5,615 nt of DNA from an uncultured Bacteroidota bacterium (GCA_937899145.1 CALBPW010000071.1:1-5615); one strand, 5' to 3'. Numbered from the stretch's first letter, positions 1-5,409 are shown. Notes: generated by a model from the sequence alone, not told the origin. Made by a program: numbers and translations.

Positions 1-16
1 ATTAAACAGTAAAAAA

Positions 17-1330
17 ATGGAAACAATAATTTCTGATACAATTTCGGCTGTGGCGGCAACGGTTGCCCCTGCTGCCGAGGCGGTTGCCGAGAGTGGCATT
101 AGCCCTGTCGATACAATTTGGGTGTTGCTTGCGGCAATGCTGGTGTTCTTTATGCAGCCTGGCTTCGCTCTGGTTGAGGCGGGACTGACGCGCACCAAAA
201 ACACTGCCAACATTCTGATGAAGAACTTTATGGACTTCTCGGCAGGTTCGGTTCTGTACTGGATTCTGGGATTCTCGGTGATGTTCGGTGCGGGCTCGTT
301 CATGGGCTGGGGAGGATTCGGCATTGGCGGTGTTGAGAACCCGTGCGGCAATCTGCCGAAAGAGTGCTACTTCATTTTTCAGACGGTGTTCTGCGCCACA
401 GCGGCCACTATCGTCTCGGGCGCAATGGCTGAGCGCACCAAATTCTCGATGTATCTGGTTTACAGTCTGGTCATTTCTGCACTGATTTACCCCATTCAGG
501 GACACTGGTCGTGGGGCGGCGGCTGGTTGAGCGAACTCGGTTTCCACGATTTCGCAGGCTCGGCCGTGGTTCACTCGTGCGGCGGTTTCATTGCCTTGGC
601 GGGTGCCATTGTGCTTGGTCCGCGCTTGGGCAAATACACAAAGAATGCCGATGGAAGTATCCGTACACACGCTATTCCCGGTCACAATCTGGCATTAGCA
701 GCATTGGGTGTCTGGATTTTGTGGATGGGCTGGTTCGGATTCAACCCCGGTTCAACGGTAGCCGCTTCGGGTATTGTTGATGCCGACTGCTACGGCGGCG
801 GAATCCTTGACAACATGTCGGCAATGTCTCACATTTTCGTAACCACCAATATGGCAGCGGCCGTGGGCGGAATTGTGGCTCTGATTTACACTTGGCTGGC
901 GTACGGAAAACCGTCGCTCTCAATGGTTTGCAACGGTATTCTGGCTGGTCTGGTTGGCATTACCGCAGGCTGCGACTGCGTTCCAATCTGGGCCGCCGCT
1001 CTGATTGGCGCCATTGCTTCGGCAGTTATGTGCTTCTTTGTCAAGTTCTTCGACACCCGTCTGCATATCGACGACCCTGTTGGCGCAGTGTCGGTTCACG
1101 GAATGGCTGGCTTTGTGGGCACAATTCTGACAGGCGTTTTCGCCTACAGCGAGTGCGGCTATTCAGTTCTGACACAATTGATTGGCGAGGTTACCATTGC
1201 GGGCTGGTCGTTCGGCTGCGGACTGATTATGTTCCTACTGATTAAGAAGATACACGGTCTGCGCGTTGACTCGCGGATTGAAGAGGAAGGACTCGACGTT
1301 TACGAGCACGGCGAATCGGCGTACAACTGA
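17..1330 (+). CDS. amt: Ammonium transporter, Amt/MEP/Rh family (first copy)
   Basis: Integral inner-membrane channel for uptake of ammonium/ammonia; family members work as trimers. The 437-residue length is normal. After about 30 residues without a clear cleavable signal, hydrophobic segments run to about residue 412. Family motifs visible: QPGFALVEAGLTRTKN (residues 47-62), FQTVFCATAATIVSGAMAER (121-140, with a pore-gate type Phe), the first pore histidine in DFAGSAVVHS (His186), GWFGFNPGS (238-246), and the second pore histidine in VSVHGMAGFVGT (His361). The cytoplasmic tail carries the conserved GLRV...EEGLDVYEHGESAY. The ATG at 17 follows an A-rich tract, as is usual in Bacteroidetes; no upstream region is available to find a promoter. 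A strong terminator lies about 40 bases downstream, so this gene probably ends its transcript. It is clearly a different subtype from the second Amt in the window (different N-terminus and loops). No glnK (PII) gene is adjacent within the window. Confidence 0.97.
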   Translation: METIISDTISAVAATVAPAAEAVAESGISPVDTIWVLLAAMLVFFMQPGFALVEAGLTRTKNTANILMKNFMDFSAGSVLYWILGFSVMFGAGSFMGWGGFGIGGVENPCGNLPKECYFIFQTVFCATAATIVSGAMAERTKFSMYLVYSLVISALIYPIQGHWSWGGGWLSELGFHDFAGSAVVHSCGGFIALAGAIVLGPRLGKYTKNADGSIRTHAIPGHNLALAALGVWILWMGWFGFNPGSTVAASGIVDADCYGGGILDNMSAMSHIFVTTNMAAAVGGIVALIYTWLAYGKPSLSMVCNGILAGLVGITAGCDCVPIWAAALIGAIASAVMCFFVKFFDTRLHIDDPVGAVSVHGMAGFVGTILTGVFAYSECGYSVLTQLIGEVTIAGWSFGCGLIMFLLIKKIHGLRVDSRIEEEGLDVYEHGESAYN

Positions 1331-1336
1331 TTTCAA

Positions 1337-1357
1337 TTGACAGTGGACAGTTGACAA
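1337..1357. repeat. Heptanucleotide tandem repeat after first amt
   Basis: Three 7-base units lie end to end directly after the amt stop codon: TTGACAG, TGGACAG, TTGACAA. They are preceded by CAA, so the stretch starts with CAATTGA. A related 7-base periodicity appears after the second amt gene (5404-5437). Function unknown. Confidence 0.6.
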
Positions 1358-1364
1358 GTCAAAT

Positions 1365-1408
1365 ATAACGAAAGCAAGGGAGCGCAAGTTCCCTTGCTTT
1401 TTTATGTG
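1365..1408. repeat. 44-bp direct repeat, copy 1 (contains terminator)
   Basis: The segment is repeated at 1831-1874 with 42 of 44 bases identical. The two differences are C1397/T1863 and A1404/G1870. The first 32 bases are identical and include a perfect inverted repeat. The two copies bracket the MNT/HEPN module. Confidence 0.85.
1371..1403 (+). terminator. Intrinsic terminator downstream of first amt
   Basis: An 11-bp perfect stem (AAAGCAAGGGA, 1371-1381, with TCCCTTGCTTT, 1390-1400) closes an 8-base loop (GCGCAAGT). The run of T at 1398-1403 completes a Rho-independent terminator. The A-tract on the 5' side means it could also work on the minus strand. It separates the amt transcript from the nucleotidyltransferase gene. 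Confidence 0.85.
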
Positions 1409-1426
1409 CAATTTTTCATATATTTG
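1394..1426 (+). promoter_or_regulatory. Putative Bacteroidetes-type promoter of mntA-like gene
   Basis: TATATTTG at 1419-1426 fits the Bacteroidetes -7 consensus TAnnTTTG and lies 23 bases before the ATG at 1450. A candidate -33 element, TTG at 1394-1396, is separated by 22 bases, slightly longer than usual, and falls inside the 3' arm of the preceding terminator. The -7 box is convincing, the -33 box only tentative. Confidence 0.5.
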
Positions 1427-1449
1427 TATCTGACAAAAGCATTTACGCT

Positions 1450-1755
1450 ATGGACACACCGACAATGACACGGATGATTGCCGAATACTTCAAGACGCAG
1501 CCTGTGCTGAAGGCTTGGCTGTTCGGTTCGTTTGCCCGCGGCGAGGAAACGCCCGACAGCGATGTGGACATATTGTTTGTTCCCGACCGCTCGGGCAAAC
1601 CGTTCACGCTCTTCACTATGGGTGGCATTTATATGGATTTGAAAGATTTGCTGGGTCGCAATGTTGACCTTGTCGAGGACGGTTCACTTCGTCCGTACGC
1701 CGAAAAAACCGCCAACCGCGATAAAATTCTGATTTATGAGAGAAAAGGCGCGTGA
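1450..1755 (+). CDS. mntA: MntA-type nucleotidyltransferase antitoxin (MNT domain)
   Basis: Small 101-residue protein of the minimal nucleotidyltransferase family. The signature GSFARGEETPDSDVDI (residues 26-41) contains the GS...DxD catalytic pattern with Asp38 and Asp40 as metal ligands; a third carboxylate is probably Asp73 in NVDLVED. Length and the terminal KILIYER strand are typical of the antitoxin half of MntA-HepT systems. In characterised members the MNT protein neutralises the HEPN ribonuclease by transferring AMP to a tyrosine near its active site. The catalytic residues look intact. The ATG at 1450 has no obvious Shine-Dalgarno sequence but sits just after a good -7 box. The 3' end overlaps the start of the expected toxin gene by 20 bases, which is typical of the family, yet that toxin gene is reduced to a stub. 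The protein may therefore be an orphan, act on a partner elsewhere, or be on its way to decay. Confidence 0.85.
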   Translation: MDTPTMTRMIAEYFKTQPVLKAWLFGSFARGEETPDSDVDILFVPDRSGKPFTLFTMGGIYMDLKDLLGRNVDLVEDGSLRPYAEKTANRDKILIYERKGA

Positions 1756-1822
1756 CAAAGGGCGATTGGAAGACATTGTGAAGTACGAAACCGACTGGCA
1801 GCAATGGGAAAACGATAATTGA
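1736..1822 (+). pseudogene. Truncated HEPN (HepT-like) toxin remnant
   Basis: An ATG at 1736 overlaps the end of the antitoxin gene by 20 bases, exactly where HepT toxins start. The reading frame opens with MREKARDKGRLE, which resembles the usual start of DUF86/HepT proteins. It stops after only 28 codons (TGA at 1820-1822), whereas full HepT proteins have roughly 110-140 residues. The catalytic Rx4HxY motif is absent. The last dozen codons (KYETDWQQWENDN) may be the original C-terminus, which would imply one internal deletion, or unrelated sequence; this cannot be decided here. The assignment rests on position and the N-terminal match. Confidence 0.6.
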
Positions 1823-1830
1823 GACAGACA

Positions 1831-1874
1831 ATAACGAAAGCAAGGGAGCGCAAGTTCCCTTGTTTTTTTGTGTG
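1831..1874. repeat. 44-bp direct repeat, copy 2 (contains terminator)
   Basis: Near-identical partner of 1365-1408 (42 of 44 bases), 466 bases downstream. It begins 8 bases after the stop of the HEPN remnant, so the whole antitoxin/toxin-stub module lies between the copies. Confidence 0.85.
1837..1869 (+). terminator. Intrinsic terminator after mntA module
   Basis: The stem AAAGCAAGGGA (1837-1847) pairs with TCCCTTGTTTT (1856-1866) around the loop GCGCAAGT, with one G-T wobble at 1840/1863. A seven-T run spans 1863-1869. It is the same hairpin as the one after the first amt gene. Confidence 0.8.
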
Positions 1875-2177
1875 TTTTTTAACCATAAAACACACGGAAA
1901 TTGCGGGAAAATCTGGTGTGAACACCAGACGAAAAAGAGTGGCAGAATATGCCCTAATTCAAAAAATCATACCGAATTTTCGGATTATAATCCAAAAAAT
2001 CGTACCGAAATTTTGGATTAGGATTATTGTAAAAACAGTTTTCCCCACAATTTTGTAATATTTTCTTTATAAATTTATGGCTTGATCGTAAACACTAAAA
2101 CAACAAACAGGAAACAGAAAGTAATTTTTAGATAACATATTATTAATCACAGCGTTTGCTTCGATTGTTCAGCATTT
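1875..2177. other. AT-rich stretch without protein gene
   Basis: No convincing coding frame, tRNA or rRNA is visible. The open frames here have no recognisable motifs and cross the repeats. The stretch contains the diverged tandem repeat at 1960-2020 and leads into the structured RNA that begins near 2178. A half-match to a -7 box (AGCGTTTG, 2151-2158) could belong to that RNA's promoter, but is too weak to call. Confidence 0.5.
1960..2020. repeat. Imperfect tandem repeat with internal palindrome
   Basis: Two 28-base units, 1960-1987 and 1993-2020, match at 25 of 28 positions with a 33-base period; each begins CAAAAAATC and ends GGATTA. The second unit is part of a 10-bp inverted repeat, TAATCCAAAA (1988-1997) and TTTTGGATTA (2011-2020). 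It could be a decayed mobile-element end, a protein-binding site or a folded RNA. No function is evident. Confidence 0.6.
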
Positions 2178-2320
2178 CCTAAAACGTGAGAAATTTTAAG
2201 AATGTCGTAACTGAAAGTCAAGAAAATGCCTGCGCTATTGCGTGGGCTTGACTTATCTATTACGACGGGCGATTCTCACGGCCTTAGGATGTGGATAATG
2301 TTTAAGTCCACATTTTTTTT
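2178..2320 (+). ncRNA. Structured RNA with own terminator, possibly 6S-type
   Basis: A single long hairpin is built of nested paired blocks. CCTAA (2178-2182) pairs with TTAGG (2284-2288). CGTGAGAA (2185-2192) pairs with TTCTCACG (2273-2280). GTCGTAA (2204-2210) pairs with TTACGAC (2260-2266). AAGTCAAG (2215-2222) pairs with CTTGACTT (2247-2254). An apical stem CCTGCGC (2229-2235) pairs with GCGTGGG (2240-2246) over a TATT loop. The blocks are separated by internal loops, the largest being 11 and 6 bases. An intrinsic terminator follows at once. No ORF spans it. A rod about 110 nt long with an open central loop and its own terminator matches the general plan of 6S RNA, including the 6S-Flavo class of Bacteroidetes. 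The plus strand is chosen because of the terminator. The structure is directly visible, while the 6S identity is an inference. Other options are a cis-acting leader for the downstream methyltransferase or another unnamed small RNA. Confidence 0.55.
2289..2320 (+). terminator. Intrinsic terminator of structured RNA
   Basis: ATGTGGA (2289-2295) pairs perfectly with TCCACAT (2307-2313), followed by T through 2320 (eight in a row). It abuts the base of the long hairpin with no gap, and it separates that RNA from the methyltransferase ATG 66 bases later. Confidence 0.8.
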
Positions 2321-2386
2321 GCCGCTCTGAATTGCCCGTTTGCGCCTGAATACAGATAAGCGAGCGCACAAAGCATTAGCGCAAAA

Positions 2387-3124
2387 ATGGAAGATGAAGA
2401 GAAAAGCATTGTTGAGGAACCGCAATTGTCGCATCCTTTCCGCAAGGAGATTAAACTAAAAGAAGGCAAAAAATTACGGGTGCTATCACTTTTTTCCGGT
2501 TGCGGAGGAATGGACTTGGGATTTGAAGGCGGCTTTATAACTCACAAAGGAAGCGTAAACGAGAAAACGTGTCCCGATTACGTTTCGGAGCATTTGGACA
2601 ATGATTTTGTAAGACTGAAACCCACAATATTTCAAACAGTATTCGCAAATGACATTTTGCCCGATGCGAGAATCGCTTGGGTGCATTACTTTTCACAATT
2701 AGGTAACGAGGATAGTATCTATCGTACTGAAAGTGTGGTCGATTTAGTAAAAATGCACAGGGCTACCAAAGATATTTTTCCTGATGATATTGACGTGGTA
2801 ACCGGTGGTTTCCCATGTCAGGATTTTAGTGTGGCTGGTAAAAGGCGGGGATTTGAATCACATAAAGACCATAACGGGAATTACATTCAAAGTGAAACCG
2901 CATCGGAGGAAACACGTGGCAAATTATATTTTTGGATGAAGGAAGTAATAGACATTACTCGACCCAAAATATTTGTTGCAGAGAATGTTAAAGGCCTTAC
3001 AAACTTGGGCAACGTAAAAGATATTATCCAAAAGGATTTCTCGTCGGCGGCAGGAAATGATTACATTGTGTTGCCGTTTTTGCTTGTTTCCGGAAATAGT
3101 CAGCAACCGTCCCGACAAATTTAA
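2387..3124 (+). pseudogene. C5 cytosine DNA methyltransferase, C-terminally truncated
   Basis: The 245 residues carry the N-terminal catalytic core of a DNA (cytosine-5) methyltransferase, which methylates cytosine using S-adenosylmethionine. Motif I is LSLFSGCGGMDLGF (33-46). A motif II/III-like FANDI lies at 86-90. Motif IV is GGFPCQDFSVAG (140-151) with catalytic Cys144, and motif VI is AENVKGL (199-204). After residue about 229 the expected path toward motif VIII (QxRxR), the target-recognition domain and motifs IX-X is missing; the frame ends in an unrelated FLLVSGNSQQPSRQI tail. Family members normally exceed 300 residues, so the product should be inactive. The start at 2387 follows an A-rich tract and gives a plausible charged leader. 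The gene looks like the relic of a restriction-modification system, with the break near 3070 where another reading frame takes over. No restriction enzyme could be recognised next to it. Confidence 0.85.
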
Positions 3125-3425
3125 CCGTCTGGCATTTTGGCTGACAACCGAAAAACGCGTAGTTTGTCCGAATGTGCGCGACTTGTACTCGTCGGGAGGA
3201 AGGTCTGACATTTGTATAAATGGGCAGAAAATAACAGTGTCGCGGATTCTTCTTCTTATATATGATAACTTAAACAATATAAAAGCAATGCTACAGCGAA
3301 TGAAAACGGACCAACTTGCCGAAAGTTGGGGGTGCGCAGTAAACGATAAGTTTGAAACTTGGAAAGAACAACTGGCAAAACACAATGGTAGTCAAGATAT
3401 TAAGTTGATATTGGACCTAATATAA
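3057..3425 (+). pseudogene. Unrecognised protein fragment joined to the methyltransferase
   Basis: This frame, shifted relative to the methyltransferase, reads for 122 codons to the stop at 3423-3425. From about 3110 on it looks like real protein: WLTTEKRVVCPN, DLYSSGGRSDICINGQKI, a hydrophobic RILLLIYDNLN, and a charged C-terminus with ESWGCAVNDKFETWKEQLAKH. I do not recognise the family. The ATG at 3057 lies inside the methyltransferase frame and is probably not an original start, since the first 15 or so residues look non-native. The simplest reading is that a deletion joined the 5' part of the methyltransferase to the 3' part of another gene, perhaps a partner restriction enzyme, but nothing in the sequence proves this. 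A small independent gene is possible but less likely. Confidence 0.4.
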
Positions 3426-3427
3426 GA

Positions 3428-3585
3428 ATGTTTACAGTGAAAATCCGTGCAAATCAGCATTTTCCGTTTTCCTTGCAAACACGTTTCCTCGACCACATTA
3501 TCCGCCATACCAACGAAATGAACCGCATTGCCGGCACATTGAAACAAATGCGTTGCGTTGGGAACAGGATGAATTCTATAGTTGA
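3428..3585 (+). pseudogene. REP-associated tyrosine transposase (Y1/HUH) C-terminal remnant
   Basis: Two overlapping frames together give the tail of a RAYT/IS200-like transposase. The first (from 3428) reads QTRFLDHIIRHTNEMNRI, matching the family's conserved 'RFHDHIIRN...EMNRIA' region. After about 3530 the homology continues in another frame with IETNALRWEQDEFYS, matching the usual 'YIENNPxxWExDEFY' ending, and stops at 3583-3585. A frameshift therefore lies between about 3525 and 3545. The catalytic HUH and Tyr regions are absent, so this is an inactive fragment of roughly 50 residues from a protein of about 150-200. The family is known to move or maintain short palindromic repeats. Confidence comes from the two matching motifs in the correct order. 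Confidence 0.6.
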
Positions 3586-3733
3586 AAATCCCCCCCCAAA
3601 AAAATTTCAATCCGTAACCAAATCCGCCCTTCAACAACATCATTATAACAAAACACTCCAAAATTGCTGTTGATAATTTCAATTTGTAAGTGATATACGA
3701 GAATTACGGATAAAACATAAGGAAATAATAATT

Positions 3734-3767
3734 TTTGATTGCAAAATAAAAATCAGCTGTATATTTG
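3734..3767 (+). promoter_or_regulatory. Putative Bacteroidetes-type promoter of leader-amt-asnB operon
   Basis: TATATTTG at 3760-3767 matches the -7 consensus TAnnTTTG. Candidate -33 elements are TTTG at 3734-3737 (22-base gap) and TTG at 3739-3741 (18-base gap). Transcription would start near 3774, about 40 bases before the leader-peptide ATG. This placement supports the ATG at 3817 over earlier codons of the same open frame. Confidence 0.6.
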
Positions 3768-3816
3768 TCGCGTTGAAAATGACAACAAAAAAGGCATTTC
3801 GATTTTAAAACAGAAA

Positions 3817-3942
3817 ATGACGATGAACAAGAATTTGAACAACGGTAATAACTTGAATCTCAATCCGAATCGAAATTCGGAGCGAAATTGCCGTAATAAC
3901 AATCGGAATTGTGTTGAGGATTTTGCCAGTCGGAATTTATAA
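3817..3942 (+). CDS. Asparagine-rich leader peptide (putative attenuator)
   Basis: The 41-codon ORF contains 16 Asn codons (AAC or AAT), 15 of them between residues 4 and 31, including NN pairs and one NNN. It also has five Arg and two Cys. The start MTMNKNLNNGNN is chosen because the promoter lies just upstream; the ATG at 3823 is an alternative, and the frame is open further upstream only across the promoter. There is no membrane segment or domain. The stop at 3940-3942 is 23 bases before an intrinsic terminator, and the downstream genes are an ammonium transporter and asparagine synthetase. By analogy with trp, his, leu and thr leaders, the peptide's role would be its translation: a ribosome stalled for lack of Asn-tRNA alters RNA folding and lets transcription read through. 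The composition and context are directly visible, the mechanism is inferred. An alternative is a chance low-complexity AAT/AAC-rich stretch, but the match between encoded residue and downstream enzyme argues against it. Confidence 0.75.
   Translation: MTMNKNLNNGNNLNLNPNRNSERNCRNNNRNCVEDFASRNL
3865..3880 (+). promoter_or_regulatory. Possible pause hairpin within leader ORF
   Basis: CCGAAT (3865-3870) and ATTCGG (3875-3880) form a perfect 6-bp stem over CGAA, extended to 7 bp by T3864-A3881. It lies in the Asn-codon run. Such early hairpins pause RNA polymerase in known attenuators, so that translation and transcription keep step. The pairing is clear, its role inferred. Confidence 0.4.
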
Positions 3943-3965
3943 TTGTTTGAAGAGTAAAAAAAACG

Positions 3966-3997
3966 AAGGCTGGTTTTAATCGAAATCAGCCTTTTTT
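3966..3997 (+). terminator. Attenuator terminator between leader and second amt
   Basis: AAGGCTGGTTT (3966-3976) pairs with AAATCAGCCTT (3983-3993) over a 6-base loop (TAATCG), with one G-T wobble; T runs to 3997. The hairpin lies after the leader-peptide stop and 41 bases before the amt ATG, so it would block expression of the operon unless antitermination occurs. A competing pairing of its 5' arm with 3925-3931 is possible. Confidence 0.8.
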
Positions 3998-4038
3998 AAT
4001 TGATAAGACAGAATTAATTTTTAAAAAACAATAGAAAA

Positions 4039-5409
4039 ATGAAAAAACGTTATGTGATTTTTACAGCCATCATTGCCATTATAGGCATTTGTGGGTTGTT
4101 AGTTCCTGAGCAGACGGGTGTTTGGGCATTGAGCGACAACATCAGCACGGCTGACATTGCTTGGATGATAACCGCCACCATTTTTGTACTGATGATGACA
4201 CCCGGATTGTCGTTCTTTTATGGCGGAATGGTCCGCAAAAAAAACATCATTTCCACCATACTGCAATCAATCATTGCGATGGGCATAATAAGTGTACTGT
4301 GGGTGTTTGTGGGCTTCTCGCTATGTTTTGGCGAAGATGTGGGTGGCTGGGGCATCATCGGCAACCCCGCCACATATTTTATGCTTCACAATGTTGGCGG
4401 AGCCGCCACCGACGACCTGTCAACCCGTTTGGGGCTTACCATTCCGTTGGCACTTTACGCATTGTTTCAGATGAAATTCGCCATAATAACGCCCTCGCTT
4501 ATAACAGGTTCGTTTGCCGAACGTGTCAGATTTTCGGCTTACATGATTTTTATGGCTTTGTTCTGTCTTTTTGTTTATTGCCCGTTAGCGCACATGACTT
4601 GGCATCCCGACGGGCTTTTTTGTAAGATGCACGTAAAAGATTTTGCAGGCGGAATTGTTGTTCATGCCTCAAGTGGCATTGCGGCATTAGTCGGCGCCAT
4701 TTTTTTAGGCCGCCGCAGCGATAAGAAGTCGGAACCAGCCAATGTGCCATACGTCATTTTAGGAGCGGCGCTGCTATGGTTGGGCTGGTTCGGATTCAAC
4801 GCCGGCAGTTCGCTTCATGCCGACGGAGTGGCTGTAAAAGCTTTTCTGAACACCAACACTGCCGCCGCCACAGCAATGATGTTGTGGATTTTCATCGATT
4901 GTCTGACAGGCCGCAAGCCATCGGCAATGGGAGCCGCTGTTGGCGGAGTGCTTGGCTTGGTGGCCATCACGCCCTCAGCCGGATGGGTATCGGTTGGCGA
5001 CAGTATCATAATCGCCATCATCACAACTATAATATCAAACATAGCATGCCATTGGAAGAATCACACCAGTGTTGATGATGCCTTAGACGTTTTTCCCACG
5101 CACGGTGTGGGCGGCATTGTGGGAACTGTCTTATCAGGCGTTTTTGTCTATCAATACGAAGCCGATGCGCTTGCGGCAGAGGGTGTTACACATCTTACCT
5201 TCATCCTGAACCATCTGATTGCCATTGCTATCGTCATAATATTCACATTTACAATAACATACGTTCTCTATTTTATTACAAATAAGATGGTTACTATGCG
5301 TGTCAGCCACGACGATGAAACTATTGGTCTCGACATCTCGCAACACGACGAACATTACGGGCGATTGTCGGCTGAAAGTAGAGAATTAGCTGAATACTAC
5401 AACAATTAA
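4039..5409 (+). CDS. amtB: Ammonium transporter, Amt/MEP/Rh family (second copy)
   Basis: The 456-residue inner-membrane ammonium channel has an additional N-terminal hydrophobic segment (residues 6-22), which may be a signal peptide or extra helix, as in AmtB precursors. Conserved features are MTPGLSFFYGGMVRKKN (53-69), FQMKFAIITPSLITGSFAER (143-162), pore histidine His209 in DFAGGIVVHASSG, WFGFNAGS (250-257), and the second pore histidine His355 in VFPTHGVGGIVGT. The C-terminal tail has the conserved RVS..DETIGLDISQHDE, which in the family contacts PII regulators, although no glnK is present here. The start at 4039 follows an A-rich tract and gives a charged MKKR N-terminus. It lies downstream of an Asn-rich leader and terminator, and about 70 bases upstream of asnB with no terminator between them, so the two genes probably form one operon. 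Control by asparagine supply would be unusual for an amt gene and is inferred from context. Confidence 0.97.
   Translation: MKKRYVIFTAIIAIIGICGLLVPEQTGVWALSDNISTADIAWMITATIFVLMMTPGLSFFYGGMVRKKNIISTILQSIIAMGIISVLWVFVGFSLCFGEDVGGWGIIGNPATYFMLHNVGGAATDDLSTRLGLTIPLALYALFQMKFAIITPSLITGSFAERVRFSAYMIFMALFCLFVYCPLAHMTWHPDGLFCKMHVKDFAGGIVVHASSGIAALVGAIFLGRRSDKKSEPANVPYVILGAALLWLGWFGFNAGSSLHADGVAVKAFLNTNTAAATAMMLWIFIDCLTGRKPSAMGAAVGGVLGLVAITPSAGWVSVGDSIIIAIITTIISNIACHWKNHTSVDDALDVFPTHGVGGIVGTVLSGVFVYQYEADALAAEGVTHLTFILNHLIAIAIVIIFTFTITYVLYFITNKMVTMRVSHDDETIGLDISQHDEHYGRLSAESRELAEYYNN

Noticed and set aside
2..685. Long minus-strand open frame (227 codons) opposite the first amt gene
   Set aside because: It is antisense to a clear Amt protein and has Arg/His/Asn-rich, motif-free content typical of a shadow frame in GC-richer coding DNA.
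1819..2058. 79-codon plus-strand open frame
   Set aside because: It runs through the terminator repeat and the tandem repeat, has no recognisable motif, and its composition simply follows AT-rich repeats.
2178..2288. Integron attC site or recombination site
   Set aside because: The palindromic ends resemble attC superficially, but the RYYYAAC/GTTRRRY core sites are not present, the helices continue through the whole element, and a terminator follows, which fits an RNA better.
2178..2288. CRISPR array or group II intron domain
   Set aside because: There are no regularly spaced direct repeats, no reverse transcriptase or cas genes, and no recognisable domain V.
2924..3385. 153-codon minus-strand open frame
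   Set aside because: It is opposite the methyltransferase motifs and the unidentified fragment; the plus-strand content is more protein-like and the minus frame has no motif.
3392..3682. 96-codon minus-strand open frame with signal-like N-terminus
   Set aside because: Plus-strand frames of the same DNA match transposase C-terminal motifs, and the minus frame crosses the C8/A7 tract without recognisable domains.
3739..3816. Upstream extension of the Asn-rich ORF using a TTG start at 3739
   Set aside because: The extension would cover the -7 box at 3760-3767, and the ATG at 3817 gives a start after the predicted transcription start.
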